The notes: generated from the letters alone by a model not told the origin. A DNA stretch of 42,362 nucleotides from an uncultured Clostridia bacterium (GCA_944376845.1 CALWDZ010000010.1:1-42362); one strand, 5' to 3'. Shown: positions 24,656 through 34,444, numbered from the stretch's first letter. Numbers and translations: made by a program.

Positions 24656-27600
24656 TATTTACTCTCCTCAACATTTTTAAGTGCATCAGCAAGTTGAACG
24701 CTAACCATTTTTGAAACACCTTTTTCTTCCATTGTAACACCATACAAACAGTCAGCAAGTTCCATAGTTGGTTTACGGTGTGTAATGACAATAAATTGAG
24801 TTATTTTACTAAACCTTCTAAGGTATTCTGCAAATCTACCTACGTTTGAATCATCAAGTGCGGCTTCAATTTCGTCCAAAAGGCAGAATGGCATAGGTCT
24901 AAGTTTAAGTATTGCAAATAATATCGCAATTGCAGTAAGTGCCTTTTCTCCACCAGAAAGCAGTGTGATGTTTTGTAATTTTTTGCCTGGTGGCTCGGCT
25001 ACTATATCTACACCAGATTCTAGTAAATTGTTTGGGTCGGTAAGTTCAAGTCTTGCATTACCACCACCAAAAAGTTCACGGAACGTAGTTTTAAAGTGTT
25101 CATTGATTTTATCAAACTCAGTTTTAAACCTTTGTGTCATTTCTGCTGACAATTCTTCAATGACTTGCATAAGGTTTTGCTCTGCTTTTTCAAGGTCATC
25201 CGACTGTTCTTTTAATGCATCATAACGCTCTGACAAAAGTTTGATATCCTCTATTGCGTGGACATTTACATAGCCAAGTTTTGAGATATCTCGCTTGATT
25301 TCTGCAATCTCTGGCATTGCTTTATCCATATCAAAATCGGCACGGACAAACTGTTGACAAGATGCATAAGTGAGTGAATATTCTTCGTAAATTCTTTCCT
25401 GCATCTGTTCAATCTCAATATCTACCTTTTCAAGTTGATGTTGTGCATTGGTGCGTCTATCATTAAGTTTGGTGATATTATCCATAATTTGCATCTTTTT
25501 GTCATTTAGTTTTTGAATTTCTGCCTGCAAATTTTGTTTTTTAGTTTCAAAATTTTGCATTTCTTCACGAAGTTTGTTGAGTTTATTTTTTGCTTCCTCA
25601 TTTGCTTGTGTTTCAATTTGTGCTTTTATTATATTTTCTGCCTCATAGATTGTCTTATCCAATTTCGCAATTTCATTTTCATAACTGGTTTTAAGTGCAT
25701 TATTTACTCTAATTTCTTCTTCTAAACGGTCAAAATCTTGTTCATATGATGATTTTTGTGCTTCAAGTGATGCTATTTCAACTTTTACACGCATCATATT
25801 TTGATTTAACTCATCACGTTTTTTGCTAAGTTCTTGATATTTAGCCTGCCTTTCTTCAATGAATTTGTTGGCAGATGACCTATTTTGAAGTGCTGTACTT
25901 TCAAGTTCATCAATACTTTCAAGTTCCTTAGTTAAAGTATCAATTCTAATATTTGTTGTGTTGTATTGATTTTGAAGGTTTGTTTTTTCTTCAATTTCTT
26001 CATTTAATATTGAATTAAACGATGAAAGTTTTTCATTTTCCTTTGCATAGTCAATTTCTGTTGTATTTTTAACATCAAAAAGTTTATTTATTTCAAATTT
26101 TAACTGTTCATACTCTTTTTGAGATTTTGAAATATTAAGTGATTTTTGTTCAAGTTCTTTTCTAAGTTTTTCAAGTTCTGTAGTAAGTGTTTTAATTTCG
26201 CGGTCACGGCTAATGAGATTTGCAACTTCGTGTTTTTTAGAACCACCCGTCATAGACCCTTGGGGGTTTATTACATCTCCATCTAGTGTTACAATTTTAT
26301 ACGAAAGTTTGGTTTTGTTAGAAATCGCAATAGCAGTGTCAAGGTTATCAACAATAATAGTTGTGCCTAAAAGGTTTGATATAACATTTTTTATGTTATC
26401 GTTATATGAAATAAGGTCACTTGCAATGCCATAGCAACCTGCAAATGTAAGTGCTTTTGCATCTTCTTGTGCAATTGCTCTGCTTTTTAGTTTTGTTATT
26501 GGCAAAAATGTTGCACGACCAAACTCGTTGTGTTTTAAAAAGTTTATCAAGTCTTTTGCATTCTGCTCGTCAAATGTAACGATATTTTGTACAGCATTGC
26601 CAAGTGCAATCTCTATGGCTGTTTCGTACTTTTCTGGCACTTTAATAAGTGTTGCCAAAACGCCAACCATCTTTGACTTTATAGCAGAATTTTTTTCACT
26701 TTCTTTCAAAAGTTTTTTTACAGCATAAGAATAGCCATCATATTCTTTTTGCATCTCTTCTAGAAGAGTTTTTCTATTTTCATAAACTTGAATTTTGGAA
26801 CTATCACGATAGCGTTCTTCTTGCAATGTTTGAATACTTTGCCTTAGTTCTTCTTGCTTTTTCTTAGCATTGTTTAAATTATTAACTGCTTCATCTTGTT
26901 TTAATTTTAAACTTAATACTGTGCTTTCAACTTCTTGCTTTGCTTTTGTCTTTTCTTCAACACTTTTTTTAACTTCTTCAAGTTTTGCAGCAAGTTCATT
27001 AAGGTTATCTTTTAACATATCTCTTTCTGCTTTATACTTACTAAAATTAGCCTTAATATCTGTAAGTTTATCAAGAGCATCAATCATCTTTTGTTGAGAA
27101 TCTTGAGTTTGGTCTTCGTGAAGGCTTAATTCATCTACAACTTTAAGATAGTCATTTGATATTTCGTCATAAGAAAGATTAAGTTTTTGAAGGTTTTCAA
27201 CAACTTCTGTGTATTTATCTTGTTTAAATTTTAGTTCTGCACTATCTTTTTGAATTGTATTTGTGCTATTTAAAAGGTCAATACCAATTTTTGATTTTGT
27301 ATCATTTAAGTTTGATATACGTTCACGAATGACATTTGCTTCACCAGATTGCTTTTCAAGTTCAACTGTTAAGTGCAAAATAGATTCGTGACTGGCATTT
27401 ATTTCTTGGTCTATGGTATTAACTTCTTCTGTATGTTTATCATACTGCCTTGTGCAATCTGATAATTCTTGTTGTCTTTGGATAAGTTCTTCTTCTATAG
27501 CACTAAGCCTTGTGTTAATTTGTTGTTTTGTAGTATTTGCATTATTGTAACTATAAACATATGTATTTACTTCAAGGTCTTTTAGTCTGTCTTTTAGTTC

Positions 27601-28248
27601 AAGCCAAATCTTTGCATTTTCCGCTTGTTTTTTAAGAGGTCCCATTTGCCTTTCAAGTTCTGCCAAAATATCTCCAGCACGTGAAAGATTGTCACGCGTA
27701 CGCTCCAACTTTCTTTCTGCATCAATTTTCCTAGATTTGAATTTAGAAATACCTGCAGCATCTTCAAAAATGGCACGCCTGTTTTCCGGTTTTGATGAAA
27801 TGATTTCATCAACTTTACCCTGTCCAATAATCGAATAGCCATCTTTACCAATTCCAGAGTCATATAAAAGGTTGACAATGTCTTTAAGCCTAACTGGTGT
27901 CCTGTTGATAAGATAAGCACTCTCACCACTTCTATAAAGTTTACGTGTTATTGCAACTTCATCGTTATCATAATTGAAATATCTATCTGTATTATTAAAA
28001 ATCAATGTAACTTCGCAGTAAGACAGACTTTTACGTTTTTCAGTTCCGTTAAAAATGACATCTTGCATACTAGAACCACGGAGCATTTTACTACTCTGTT
28101 CACCAAGTACCCAACGTATTGCATCACTAACATTACTTTTACCACATCCATTTGGCCCAACGATTGCCGTAATGCCTGAATCAAATTTTATTACAGTTTT
28201 ATCTGCAAATGATTTAAACCCTGCAAGTTCTATTTGTTTAAAATTCAT
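24655..28248 (-). CDS. smc: Chromosome partition protein Smc
   Basis: 1197 residues. Walker A G-P-N-G-C-G-K-S at 31-38, long coiled coils (about 165-500 and 680-1020), hinge about 510-650 (K-M-V-G-V-L-A-T-L-I onward, with G-S-M-T-G-G-S near the end), ABC signature L-L-S-G-G-E-K-A-L-T and Walker B F-C-L-L-D-E-I-E-A-A-L-D. It compacts and separates chromosomes with ScpAB. The ATG overlaps the rnc stop (ATGA). Confidence 0.98.
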   Translation of the reverse strand: MNFKQIELAGFKSFADKTVIKFDSGITAIVGPNGCGKSNVSDAIRWVLGEQSSKMLRGSSMQDVIFNGTEKRKSLSYCEVTLIFNNTDRYFNYDNDEVAITRKLYRSGESAYLINRTPVRLKDIVNLLYDSGIGKDGYSIIGQGKVDEIISSKPENRRAIFEDAAGISKFKSRKIDAERKLERTRDNLSRAGDILAELERQMGPLKKQAENAKIWLELKDRLKDLEVNTYVYSYNNANTTKQQINTRLSAIEEELIQRQQELSDCTRQYDKHTEEVNTIDQEINASHESILHLTVELEKQSGEANVIRERISNLNDTKSKIGIDLLNSTNTIQKDSAELKFKQDKYTEVVENLQKLNLSYDEISNDYLKVVDELSLHEDQTQDSQQKMIDALDKLTDIKANFSKYKAERDMLKDNLNELAAKLEEVKKSVEEKTKAKQEVESTVLSLKLKQDEAVNNLNNAKKKQEELRQSIQTLQEERYRDSSKIQVYENRKTLLEEMQKEYDGYSYAVKKLLKESEKNSAIKSKMVGVLATLIKVPEKYETAIEIALGNAVQNIVTFDEQNAKDLINFLKHNEFGRATFLPITKLKSRAIAQEDAKALTFAGCYGIASDLISYNDNIKNVISNLLGTTIIVDNLDTAIAISNKTKLSYKIVTLDGDVINPQGSMTGGSKKHEVANLISRDREIKTLTTELEKLRKELEQKSLNISKSQKEYEQLKFEINKLFDVKNTTEIDYAKENEKLSSFNSILNEEIEEKTNLQNQYNTTNIRIDTLTKELESIDELESTALQNRSSANKFIEERQAKYQELSKKRDELNQNMMRVKVEIASLEAQKSSYEQDFDRLEEEIRVNNALKTSYENEIAKLDKTIYEAENIIKAQIETQANEEAKNKLNKLREEMQNFETKKQNLQAEIQKLNDKKMQIMDNITKLNDRRTNAQHQLEKVDIEIEQMQERIYEEYSLTYASCQQFVRADFDMDKAMPEIAEIKRDISKLGYVNVHAIEDIKLLSERYDALKEQSDDLEKAEQNLMQVIEELSAEMTQRFKTEFDKINEHFKTTFRELFGGGNARLELTDPNNLLESGVDIVAEPPGKKLQNITLLSGGEKALTAIAILFAILKLRPMPFCLLDEIEAALDDSNVGRFAEYLRRFSKITQFIVITHRKPTMELADCLYGVTMEEKGVSKMVSVQLADALKNVEESK

Positions 28249-28871
28249 TGTTTCTCCTCAATTTTATCTAGTATGTTTTGTGCTGCTTCTTTTTCTGCAA
28301 TTTGCTTACTGCTACTTTGTGCTACTGCGCTATACTCACCCATTGTGGCACAAACTGTAAAAGTAGGATTATGTGCTTGTCCAGTTTGACTTAAAAGTTC
28401 ATACTCTACTCGTAAATTGTATTTTTGTGCATACTCTTGAAGTCTTGATTTGCTATCTAAAAGTTCAAGTTTTTCTTCATTATCCAAAAATATGTTTTCA
28501 AGCACGAAATTCTCACATATTTTAAGGTCAGAATCTAAATATATTGCTGCGACTATGGCTTCAAACATATCGCATTTTATAGACTTTGTAAGCGATTTAC
28601 AACTTTTACCAAGTTTTACATATTTTTCTATATTCAGATTATCAAAAACTTGGCTTAGATTTTCCATTGACACAGTATGAGCACGCATTTTACTCAATGT
28701 ACCTTCACTGTAGTTTTTATCTTGAAAATAGTATTTTGCAATTAAAAAATCTAATATGCTATCGCCTAAAAACTCCAACCTTTCATAATTATTTTGACTA
28801 TATGAAGAGTGTGTCAACGCTCTTTCAAACAATGTTTCGTCCTTGAAAACATAATTTTTTATTTTAATCAT
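28245..28871 (-). CDS. rnc: Ribonuclease III
   Basis: 208 residues from the ATG at 28871, chosen because GGAGA lies 5 bases upstream; the open frame runs further into plsX but without such a site. RNase III signature E-R-L-E-F-L-G-D-S-I-L, catalytic D and E (D-M-F-E-A-I-V-A-A) and a C-terminal double-stranded RNA-binding domain (L-Q-E-Y-A-Q... to K-E-A-A-Q-N-I-L). It processes rRNA precursors and structured RNA. It overlaps both neighbours (8 bases with plsX, 4 with smc). Confidence 0.97.
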   Translation of the reverse strand: MIKIKNYVFKDETLFERALTHSSYSQNNYERLEFLGDSILDFLIAKYYFQDKNYSEGTLSKMRAHTVSMENLSQVFDNLNIEKYVKLGKSCKSLTKSIKCDMFEAIVAAIYLDSDLKICENFVLENIFLDNEEKLELLDSKSRLQEYAQKYNLRVEYELLSQTGQAHNPTFTVCATMGEYSAVAQSSSKQIAEKEAAQNILDKIEEKQ

Positions 28872-29898
28872 TATGTTCTCCAATTCCAAAATTGATTTCT
28901 GGCATGTTTTCAATCATTTTTTTAATTTGCTCATTGACTTTATTAATTTCAAGTTTTCTTGCCTGTTCTATCGCTGCACAAATTGTGACATCCCTGCTTG
29001 AACCATGAGATTTAATAATAGTCTTTTTGCAACCAATAAATAATGCCCCACCATATTTGTGATAGTCCAATTTATCCTTGACCTTACCAATTGAGCGTTT
29101 GCACAATAGTGCTCCGATTTTACTAAAAAATGTGCTAAGCATTGCCTGTTTCATAACTTTTGTAGTGAATTTAACAGCACCTTCGACGGATTTTATGAGT
29201 ATATTGCCAGAAAAACCATCACTCACCATCACATCCACATCTCCTGTCATAAAATACCTGGCTTCAACATTGCCAATAAAGTTTATTGGAAGTTGTTTTA
29301 ATAGCGGATAAGTCTCCTTGCATAATTCATTTCCCTTTTTCTCTTCACTACCATTAGAAAGTAATGCAACTTTGGGATTTTCTACGCCAAACATAATCTT
29401 ATAGTAAAGTGAACCCATCAGTGCAAAATGGCACAAATTTATTGGTTTGCACTCCACATTTGCTCCGCAATCAATTATACATGTCATGCCACCTTTCGCA
29501 TTTGGGAAAAATGGTGCAAGCGCTGGACGTGAAACCCCTTTTATCCTTCCAATTTTCAAAAAGCCACCAGTTAATACTGCACCCGTTGAACCTGCACTGA
29601 TTAGTGCAACGCAATCATCATGACTTTTTAAATAATCAAAAGCAACAACAAGTGATGAATTTGTCTTATGCTTTATAGCATCTGTTGGCACATCATCATT
29701 TGTAATTACATCTGGTGCATTTATTATTGTAACTCTTGAAGCATCATATTTTTTTGTTTTTAAAATATTGTTCAGTTTTTCTTCATCACCAGTTAGAACA
29801 ATTTCAATATCATCAAATTTTTTAAGAGCCATTATTGTACCATCAATTATACAACCTGGCGCATGGTCACCACCAAAGGCATCAATAACTATTTTCAT
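28864..29898 (-). CDS. plsX: Phosphate acyltransferase PlsX
   Basis: 344 residues from the ATG at 29898 (GAGGAG 6 bases upstream; the frame is open to 29922 without one). Family start M-K-I-V-I-D-A-F-G-G-D-H-A-P; later S-A-G-S-T-G-A, I-D-C-G-A-N and S-D-G-F-S-G-N-I. It makes acyl-phosphate from acyl-ACP for PlsY. The acpP/fab genes usually found near plsX are absent; rnc follows directly. Confidence 0.96.
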   Translation of the reverse strand: MKIVIDAFGGDHAPGCIIDGTIMALKKFDDIEIVLTGDEEKLNNILKTKKYDASRVTIINAPDVITNDDVPTDAIKHKTNSSLVVAFDYLKSHDDCVALISAGSTGAVLTGGFLKIGRIKGVSRPALAPFFPNAKGGMTCIIDCGANVECKPINLCHFALMGSLYYKIMFGVENPKVALLSNGSEEKKGNELCKETYPLLKQLPINFIGNVEARYFMTGDVDVMVSDGFSGNILIKSVEGAVKFTTKVMKQAMLSTFFSKIGALLCKRSIGKVKDKLDYHKYGGALFIGCKKTIIKSHGSSRDVTICAAIEQARKLEINKVNEQIKKMIENMPEINFGIGEHND

Positions 29899-29948
29899 AA
29901 AACACTCCTCGCTAAAGTACACTAATAATATATAATAATATAAATAAT

Positions 29949-29979
29949 AAAAAAAAGCAAGTATTACTTAAATACTTGC
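29949..29979 (-). terminator. Terminator after rpmF
   Basis: GCAAGTATT (29957-29965) and AATACTTGC (29971-29979) with a 5-base loop; on the minus strand it is followed by a run of T. Confidence 0.85.
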
Positions 29980-30002
29980 CAGTTTTATTACAATTAAAAT
30001 AT

Positions 30003-30200
30003 TTATTCTGCCTTGGCTTGTTTTTCAGTCTCCACGACCTTTTTGCCATTGTAATATCCACAGTGTGGACAAACTTTGTGTGGCTGTTTTTGTGCGTGGC
30101 ATTCTGGACACTCAACAAGTGTAACAGGTGTAGCCTTGAAATTTGCAGAATTTCTTGTGTTTCTTCTTGCCTTTGACACTTTGCGTTTTGGAACTGCCAT
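30003..30200 (-). CDS. rpmF: 50S ribosomal protein L32
   Basis: 65 residues from the ATG at 30200 (AAGGAGG 5 bases upstream). Start M-A-V-P-K-R-K-V-S-K-A-R-R is canonical. Zinc-binding type: C-P-E-C and C-P-H-C pairs are both kept. The tail V-V-E-T-E-K-Q-A-K-A-E is family-variable. Its own promoter and terminator flank it. Confidence 0.96.
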   Translation of the reverse strand: MAVPKRKVSKARRNTRNSANFKATPVTLVECPECHAQKQPHKVCPHCGYYNGKKVVETEKQAKAE

Positions 30201-30255
30201 TTTATCCTCCTTATAAATTCTACTTGCCATAAAGGCAGTTATTTTTAACTTTTTT

Positions 30256-30284
30256 ATTATAATATCAATTTAGCGTCATGTCAA
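30256..30284 (-). promoter_or_regulatory. Consensus promoter of rpmF
   Basis: Minus strand TTGACA (30284-30279), 17 bp, TATAAT (30261-30256), a perfect sigma-A consensus, with a leader of about 50 nt. Confidence 0.85.
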
Positions 30285-30295
30285 CAAAAATTTTG

Positions 30296-31492
30296 TTATT
30301 TACAAAGTCTGATGCAATCACGTGCGATTACCAATTCTTCATTGGTTGGAATACGATAAATTTTAACTTTGCTATCAGCAGTTGACAACTCTTCTACAGT
30401 GCCACGTGGAAGATGATAATTTTTCTCTTTATCAAGTTTTATCCCTAAAAATTCAAGGTCAGAAGTGCTATAATCACGGACATCTTCTTGATTTTCGCCA
30501 ACGCCACCAGTAAAGGCAATGCCATCAAGCCCACCCATAACCGCAGCATATGAACCGATATACTTTTTAATTCTATATGCAAGCATTTCTATAACCAATT
30601 TTGCACGTTGATTTCCTGCTTCAAGTTGTGCGTTATTATCACGCATATCAGATGAAACACCATTTATACCAAGCACACCACTCTTTTTGTTTAAATAATT
30701 AGTTATCTCACCTAATGTCCAACCTGTTTTATTTGAAATATATTCAAGTACAGAAGCATCCAAGTCACCACATCTTGTTCCCATAATCAGTCCTTCAAGT
30801 GGTGTAAAGCCCATAGAAGTATCTATACTTTTCCCATTTTTAACAGCACATACACTTGAACCATTGCCAAGATGAATGGTAATTAGTTTAAGTTGTTCAA
30901 TTGGCTTCCCAATACACTTTGCGAGTTCATTAGATACATATTTATGTGATGTACCATGGAAACCATATTTTCTTATCTTCCAATCCTTATATGCTTCATA
31001 TGGAAGTCCATAAAGATATGCATAATCTGGCATTGTTTGGTGAAAAGCCGTATCAAAAACCGCAACATTTGGCTTGTTTGGACAAAGTTTCATACAAGCC
31101 CTAATGCCTGCAATATTTGCTGGCATATGAAGTGGACCAAGTGGTTTTAAATCTTCAAGATTTTTCAAAACTTGTTCATCTACAACCACACTATCTTTAT
31201 AAATTTCTCCACCATGAAGAACACGATGTCCAAATACTTCAACTTCATCAAGAGATTTTAAAACTCCTATTTTACTGTCGGTCAATACTTTAAATACTTC
31301 TTGAATTGCTTCAGTATGTGTTGGCATATAGACATCTATTACTTTTTCTATTCCATTTGCCTTATAAACAACAAATGAGTCAGAAAGACCAATTTTTTCA
31401 CAATTGCCTTTTGCAATAACCTTTTCGCCATTCATATCAAAAAGTTGATATTTAAGTGAACTACTCCCCGCATTGATTACTAATACTTTCAT
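30296..31492 (-). CDS. ackA: Acetate kinase
   Basis: 398 residues, full length. N-A-G-S-S-S-L-K-Y at the N-terminus, F-D-T-A-F-H-Q-T-M-P, H-L-G-N-G-S-S-V-C-A and F-T-G-G-V-G-E-N for nucleotide binding. It converts acetyl-phosphate and ADP to acetate and ATP, the final energy step of this fermentation. The ATG overlaps the pta stop (ATGA), with AAGGAG inside the pta end. Confidence 0.97.
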   Translation of the reverse strand: MKVLVINAGSSSLKYQLFDMNGEKVIAKGNCEKIGLSDSFVVYKANGIEKVIDVYMPTHTEAIQEVFKVLTDSKIGVLKSLDEVEVFGHRVLHGGEIYKDSVVVDEQVLKNLEDLKPLGPLHMPANIAGIRACMKLCPNKPNVAVFDTAFHQTMPDYAYLYGLPYEAYKDWKIRKYGFHGTSHKYVSNELAKCIGKPIEQLKLITIHLGNGSSVCAVKNGKSIDTSMGFTPLEGLIMGTRCGDLDASVLEYISNKTGWTLGEITNYLNKKSGVLGINGVSSDMRDNNAQLEAGNQRAKLVIEMLAYRIKKYIGSYAAVMGGLDGIAFTGGVGENQEDVRDYSTSDLEFLGIKLDKEKNYHLPRGTVEELSTADSKVKIYRIPTNEELVIARDCIRLCK

Positions 31493-32469
31493 TTTTTCTC
31501 CTTACATTGCAATACTGTGATTGCTGTTAAATTTATTATGTCCTCAACTGTTGCCCCTCGCGACAAGTCATTTACTGGCTTTTTAAAGCCAACAGCGATT
31601 GGACCAATTGCACAAAGTTTTCCAAAATAGGAAATCGCTTTGTAACATATATTTGCCGAATTTAAATCGGGAAATATCAAAACATTATTATTGCCATAAT
31701 ATTTAGCACCTTCACCAAGTTTTGTCTTGGCAACATTTTCAAGTAATGCACAATCAAGTTGAACTTCTCCCTGTGCATCAATATCAGGATTTTGCTCTTT
31801 AAACTTTTCAAAAGCAGATTTTACTTTTTCTACGCTTTCACCTTTTGCACTACCAAAAGTTGAATATGATAAAAATGCAACTTTCGCTAAATTGTTGGTT
31901 AGTCGTGTATATTCTTTTGCTGTCCGCTCTGCGATAGTGCAAAGTTCGTCGCAAGTAGGCTCAACCACAAGGCCACAGTCCGCAAGTGCAAAAGGATTAT
32001 CAGTAAGGTCATTATCTCCAACCATAAGCATAAAAGAACTTACAAATTCATCTTCTTTTAAAAGTTGTAGTGCCGGTCTAAAAGTTGTGGCAGTTGGCAC
32101 TTCTGCTCCTGCAACCATTGCATCGGCATAACCAAGTTTAACAAGCATAGTTGCAAAGTAAAATGGATCCAAAATAAGTTCTTTCGCTTCATCCGCCGTC
32201 AAGCCTTTATGTTTTCTTGCATTAAATAATTCGTCAGCCATTTCTATTGTTTTCTCAAAAGTTTTTGGATTTAATATCTTATAATTTTTTAATTCTTTAT
32301 TTTGCATAATAAGTGAACTTTCGTCACCTATTAAAATGACATCACAAATATTATGTTTTTTAAGATATATTACCGCTTTCATAATTCTATCAGAAAAAGC
32401 GACTTCAGGAAAAACTATTGTTTTATTGCACTTACTTGCTTGTTTTCTTAGGTATTTAAAAAAATTCAT
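31489..32469 (-). CDS. pta: Phosphate acetyltransferase
   Basis: 326 residues, the short catalytic-domain type of Pta. T-I-V-F-P-E-V-A near the start, I-A-E-R-T-A-K-E-Y in the middle, G-P-I-A-V-G-F-K-K-P-V-N-D-L-S-R-G near the end. It makes acetyl-phosphate from acetyl-CoA. The ATG at 32469 has GAGGG 5 bases upstream. The pairing with ackA favours acetyl- over butyryl-CoA. First gene of the pta-ackA operon. Confidence 0.95.
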   Translation of the reverse strand: MNFFKYLRKQASKCNKTIVFPEVAFSDRIMKAVIYLKKHNICDVILIGDESSLIMQNKELKNYKILNPKTFEKTIEMADELFNARKHKGLTADEAKELILDPFYFATMLVKLGYADAMVAGAEVPTATTFRPALQLLKEDEFVSSFMLMVGDNDLTDNPFALADCGLVVEPTCDELCTIAERTAKEYTRLTNNLAKVAFLSYSTFGSAKGESVEKVKSAFEKFKEQNPDIDAQGEVQLDCALLENVAKTKLGEGAKYYGNNNVLIFPDLNSANICYKAISYFGKLCAIGPIAVGFKKPVNDLSRGATVEDIINLTAITVLQCKEKK

Positions 32470-32483
32470 ATGCCCTCTTCTAA

Positions 32484-32519
32484 GTAAAATATTTTACACA
32501 TATAGTACAATACGGACAA
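32484..32519 (-). promoter_or_regulatory. pta promoter with palindromic operator
   Basis: Minus strand TTGTCC (32519-32514), 17 bp, TAAAAT (32496-32491). The -10 box lies within the 14-bp perfect palindrome GTAAAATATTTTAC (32484-32497), the same core as in the nifJ/truA promoter region. Confidence 0.6.
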
Positions 32520-32539
32520 ACATTTGTCAAAAAGTTTTT

Positions 32540-33490
32540 ATGAAAAAGTTTTTATCAATAGCCATTATCGTGATTTTAATAGCAATAATTGCCTCTCCAA
32601 CAACATATATTGATGTTTGTTTTGATGCCATTACGGTTTGGGCTACTGTACTACTACCTTCATTATTGCCTTTTTTTATTTTTACCAAACTTCTCACATC
32701 ACTGGGCTATGTTAAAAATGTTTCAAATTGTTTTGGCAAACTAATGTACAAAACATATCATACACCACCTATATCTTCATATGCTTTTATAATGAGTATA
32801 CTCACTGGTTACCCAGTTGGCAGTAAACTTATAGCCGACTTATACCACAACAATATGCTCTCAAAAGAAGATGCAAAAAAGTGTATTGCTTTTACTTCCA
32901 ACTCGGGACCAATGTTTATTGTTGGAAGTGTCGGTGTTGGTATGCTATTATCCGCACAGACAGGATATATTTTATATGCCTCGCATATTGTTGGCGCACT
33001 TATAAACGGTTTATTATATAGAGGGAAAAAATGCAAGGACGACGCACCCTACATCATAGAGAACAATAATAACAATGATGCAACCCTTTCAAGTTGCGTT
33101 ATGGACAGTATATTTTCTGTGCTTTTAATTGGAGGAATTGTCGCTGTCGCCTTTATTATTATCGAAATACTCAATAATTTAAATGTGTTTTATCCAATAG
33201 TCTACATATTACAAAAAATTGGTATAGATGCAAATATTTCAACAGGCATACTTGGCGGAATGCTTGAGATTACTAAAGGTTGTATAGATATTTCATCTTT
33301 ATCATTGTCTTTATATTCCAAAACAGTTATATGCAGTGCCATAATATCATTTGGCGGAATTTCAACAACAATGCAATCAATGGCATTTTTAAAAGATATA
33401 ACCGGATATGGATACTTCATTAAACAAAAAACAACACATATGATATTTTCTACAATCATATGTGCTGTGCTTTCAATTGCTTTAATTTGA
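32540..33490 (+). CDS. ylbJ: Sporulation integral membrane protein YlbJ
   Basis: 316 residues from the ATG at 32540; the frame is open upstream through the antisense of pta, but the family start (M-K-K-F-L then a helix) is here. About eight membrane helices, nucleoside-transporter-gate-like segments, and the family-typical L-T-G-Y-P-V-G-S-K-L and S-N-S-G-P-M-F-I-V-G-S-V-G. In Bacillus it is needed for spore cortex formation. No ribosome binding site is clear. Overlaps the next gene tail to tail by 9 bases. Confidence 0.85.
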   Translation: MKKFLSIAIIVILIAIIASPTTYIDVCFDAITVWATVLLPSLLPFFIFTKLLTSLGYVKNVSNCFGKLMYKTYHTPPISSYAFIMSILTGYPVGSKLIADLYHNNMLSKEDAKKCIAFTSNSGPMFIVGSVGVGMLLSAQTGYILYASHIVGALINGLLYRGKKCKDDAPYIIENNNNNDATLSSCVMDSIFSVLLIGGIVAVAFIIIEILNNLNVFYPIVYILQKIGIDANISTGILGGMLEITKGCIDISSLSLSLYSKTVICSAIISFGGISTTMQSMAFLKDITGYGYFIKQKTTHMIFSTIICAVLSIALI

Positions 33491-34288
33491 GTAATACTCT
33501 CCAAGTTTTTGTTTAAGGTCTGCAACTAAAAATCTAAGTGAGTGTGCTTTATTGGTCATATAAGTTAAACCTACGACATATGCACTTAAGTTCTTGATAT
33601 CTAATTTTTTGATACAATCTTGCATACACAAAATAAAATATTCAAGGTCATTTTTGAGATTTTCTTTTATTTTTTTATCAGAACTTAGTTCATCTTTCAT
33701 CTGTCCAAGTATAATGCTTGCTTCATCCATAAATTTAGAAAGATTACCACCTTGGCTTGTTGAACTACTTTGTACTATTTGTACTGTTTCAACTTTTGTA
33801 TCTGAATCAACTTGGTTTGAGTTTTCATTATTTTGCGATTTGTCATTTTGAGTTTGTTTATTTCCGTCAAGGTCAAAACAATATGCAATAGCCTCTTTGA
33901 AAGGAACAACCACCGTTTGAGCAAAATTTTCAAATTCATTCATATTTTCACTTGTAAAATAATCTTTGACAAATTCATGAAAATTGATTTTTTTATCTCT
34001 AATATCAACAAAAATACAAAAAACAAGCGGAAGCACAATGGCTTTACTTTCAGGCATTACAAAATATCCATCTTTTGTTGGCAATTTTACCTTTGCCCTA
34101 TTAAATTCCCTGTCAAAATTGAAGTTTTGCATACATTCCGCTATAAGGTCATAAATCTCTTTTGAATCACTTATATTTTGCAAAATTTTTGCAATTATAT
34201 TTTCAGCAAAAATGAACCTTCCATTTATTAATTCATCACAACTTGCAAGGCAAGCCTGCACATTTTTAAGCGCCCTATCACTTAACAT
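33482..34288 (-). CDS. Unknown two-domain cytosolic protein
   Basis: 268 residues; AAGGAG precedes the ATG at 34288 by about 6 bases. An N-terminal helical part (1-140) holds a segment V-K-L-P-T-K-D-G-Y-F-V-M-P; a Gln/Asn/Ser-rich linker (about 145-180) follows; the C-terminal part (about 181-268) is helical (D-E-A-S-I-I-L-G-Q-M-K-D-E-L). No signal peptide or membrane segment. Family not recognised. It is divergent from DUF4364 and converges on ylbJ. Confidence 0.7.
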   Translation of the reverse strand: MLSDRALKNVQACLASCDELINGRFIFAENIIAKILQNISDSKEIYDLIAECMQNFNFDREFNRAKVKLPTKDGYFVMPESKAIVLPLVFCIFVDIRDKKINFHEFVKDYFTSENMNEFENFAQTVVVPFKEAIAYCFDLDGNKQTQNDKSQNNENSNQVDSDTKVETVQIVQSSSTSQGGNLSKFMDEASIILGQMKDELSSDKKIKENLKNDLEYFILCMQDCIKKLDIKNLSAYVVGLTYMTNKAHSLRFLVADLKQKLGEYYSN

Positions 34289-34394
34289 TTTTTCTCCTTA
34301 GTATTTTTTTTATTTTAACATATAACAAGCGATATTTCAACTCTAATAATAATTTTTTTAGGATATTTTACTTGCCTTTAATGTTTGTATATAT

Positions 34395-34423
34395 TTGACT
34401 AAGATAAACTATTATGTTATTAT
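34395..34423 (+). promoter_or_regulatory. Promoter of the DUF4364-ABC operon
   Basis: TTGACT, 17 bp, TATTAT; transcription would start about 34430, giving a very short leader to the GGAG site at 34436. Confidence 0.6.
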
Positions 34424-34444
34424 TGTTTAAAAAGTGGAGATGAA

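Noticed and set aside
27594..28184. Frames on the same strand inside smc
   Set aside because: Shadows of the Smc coding sequence, with no independent start signals.
32336..32539. Upstream extension of YlbJ
   Set aside because: It is antisense to pta and contains the pta promoter; the family start is at 32540.
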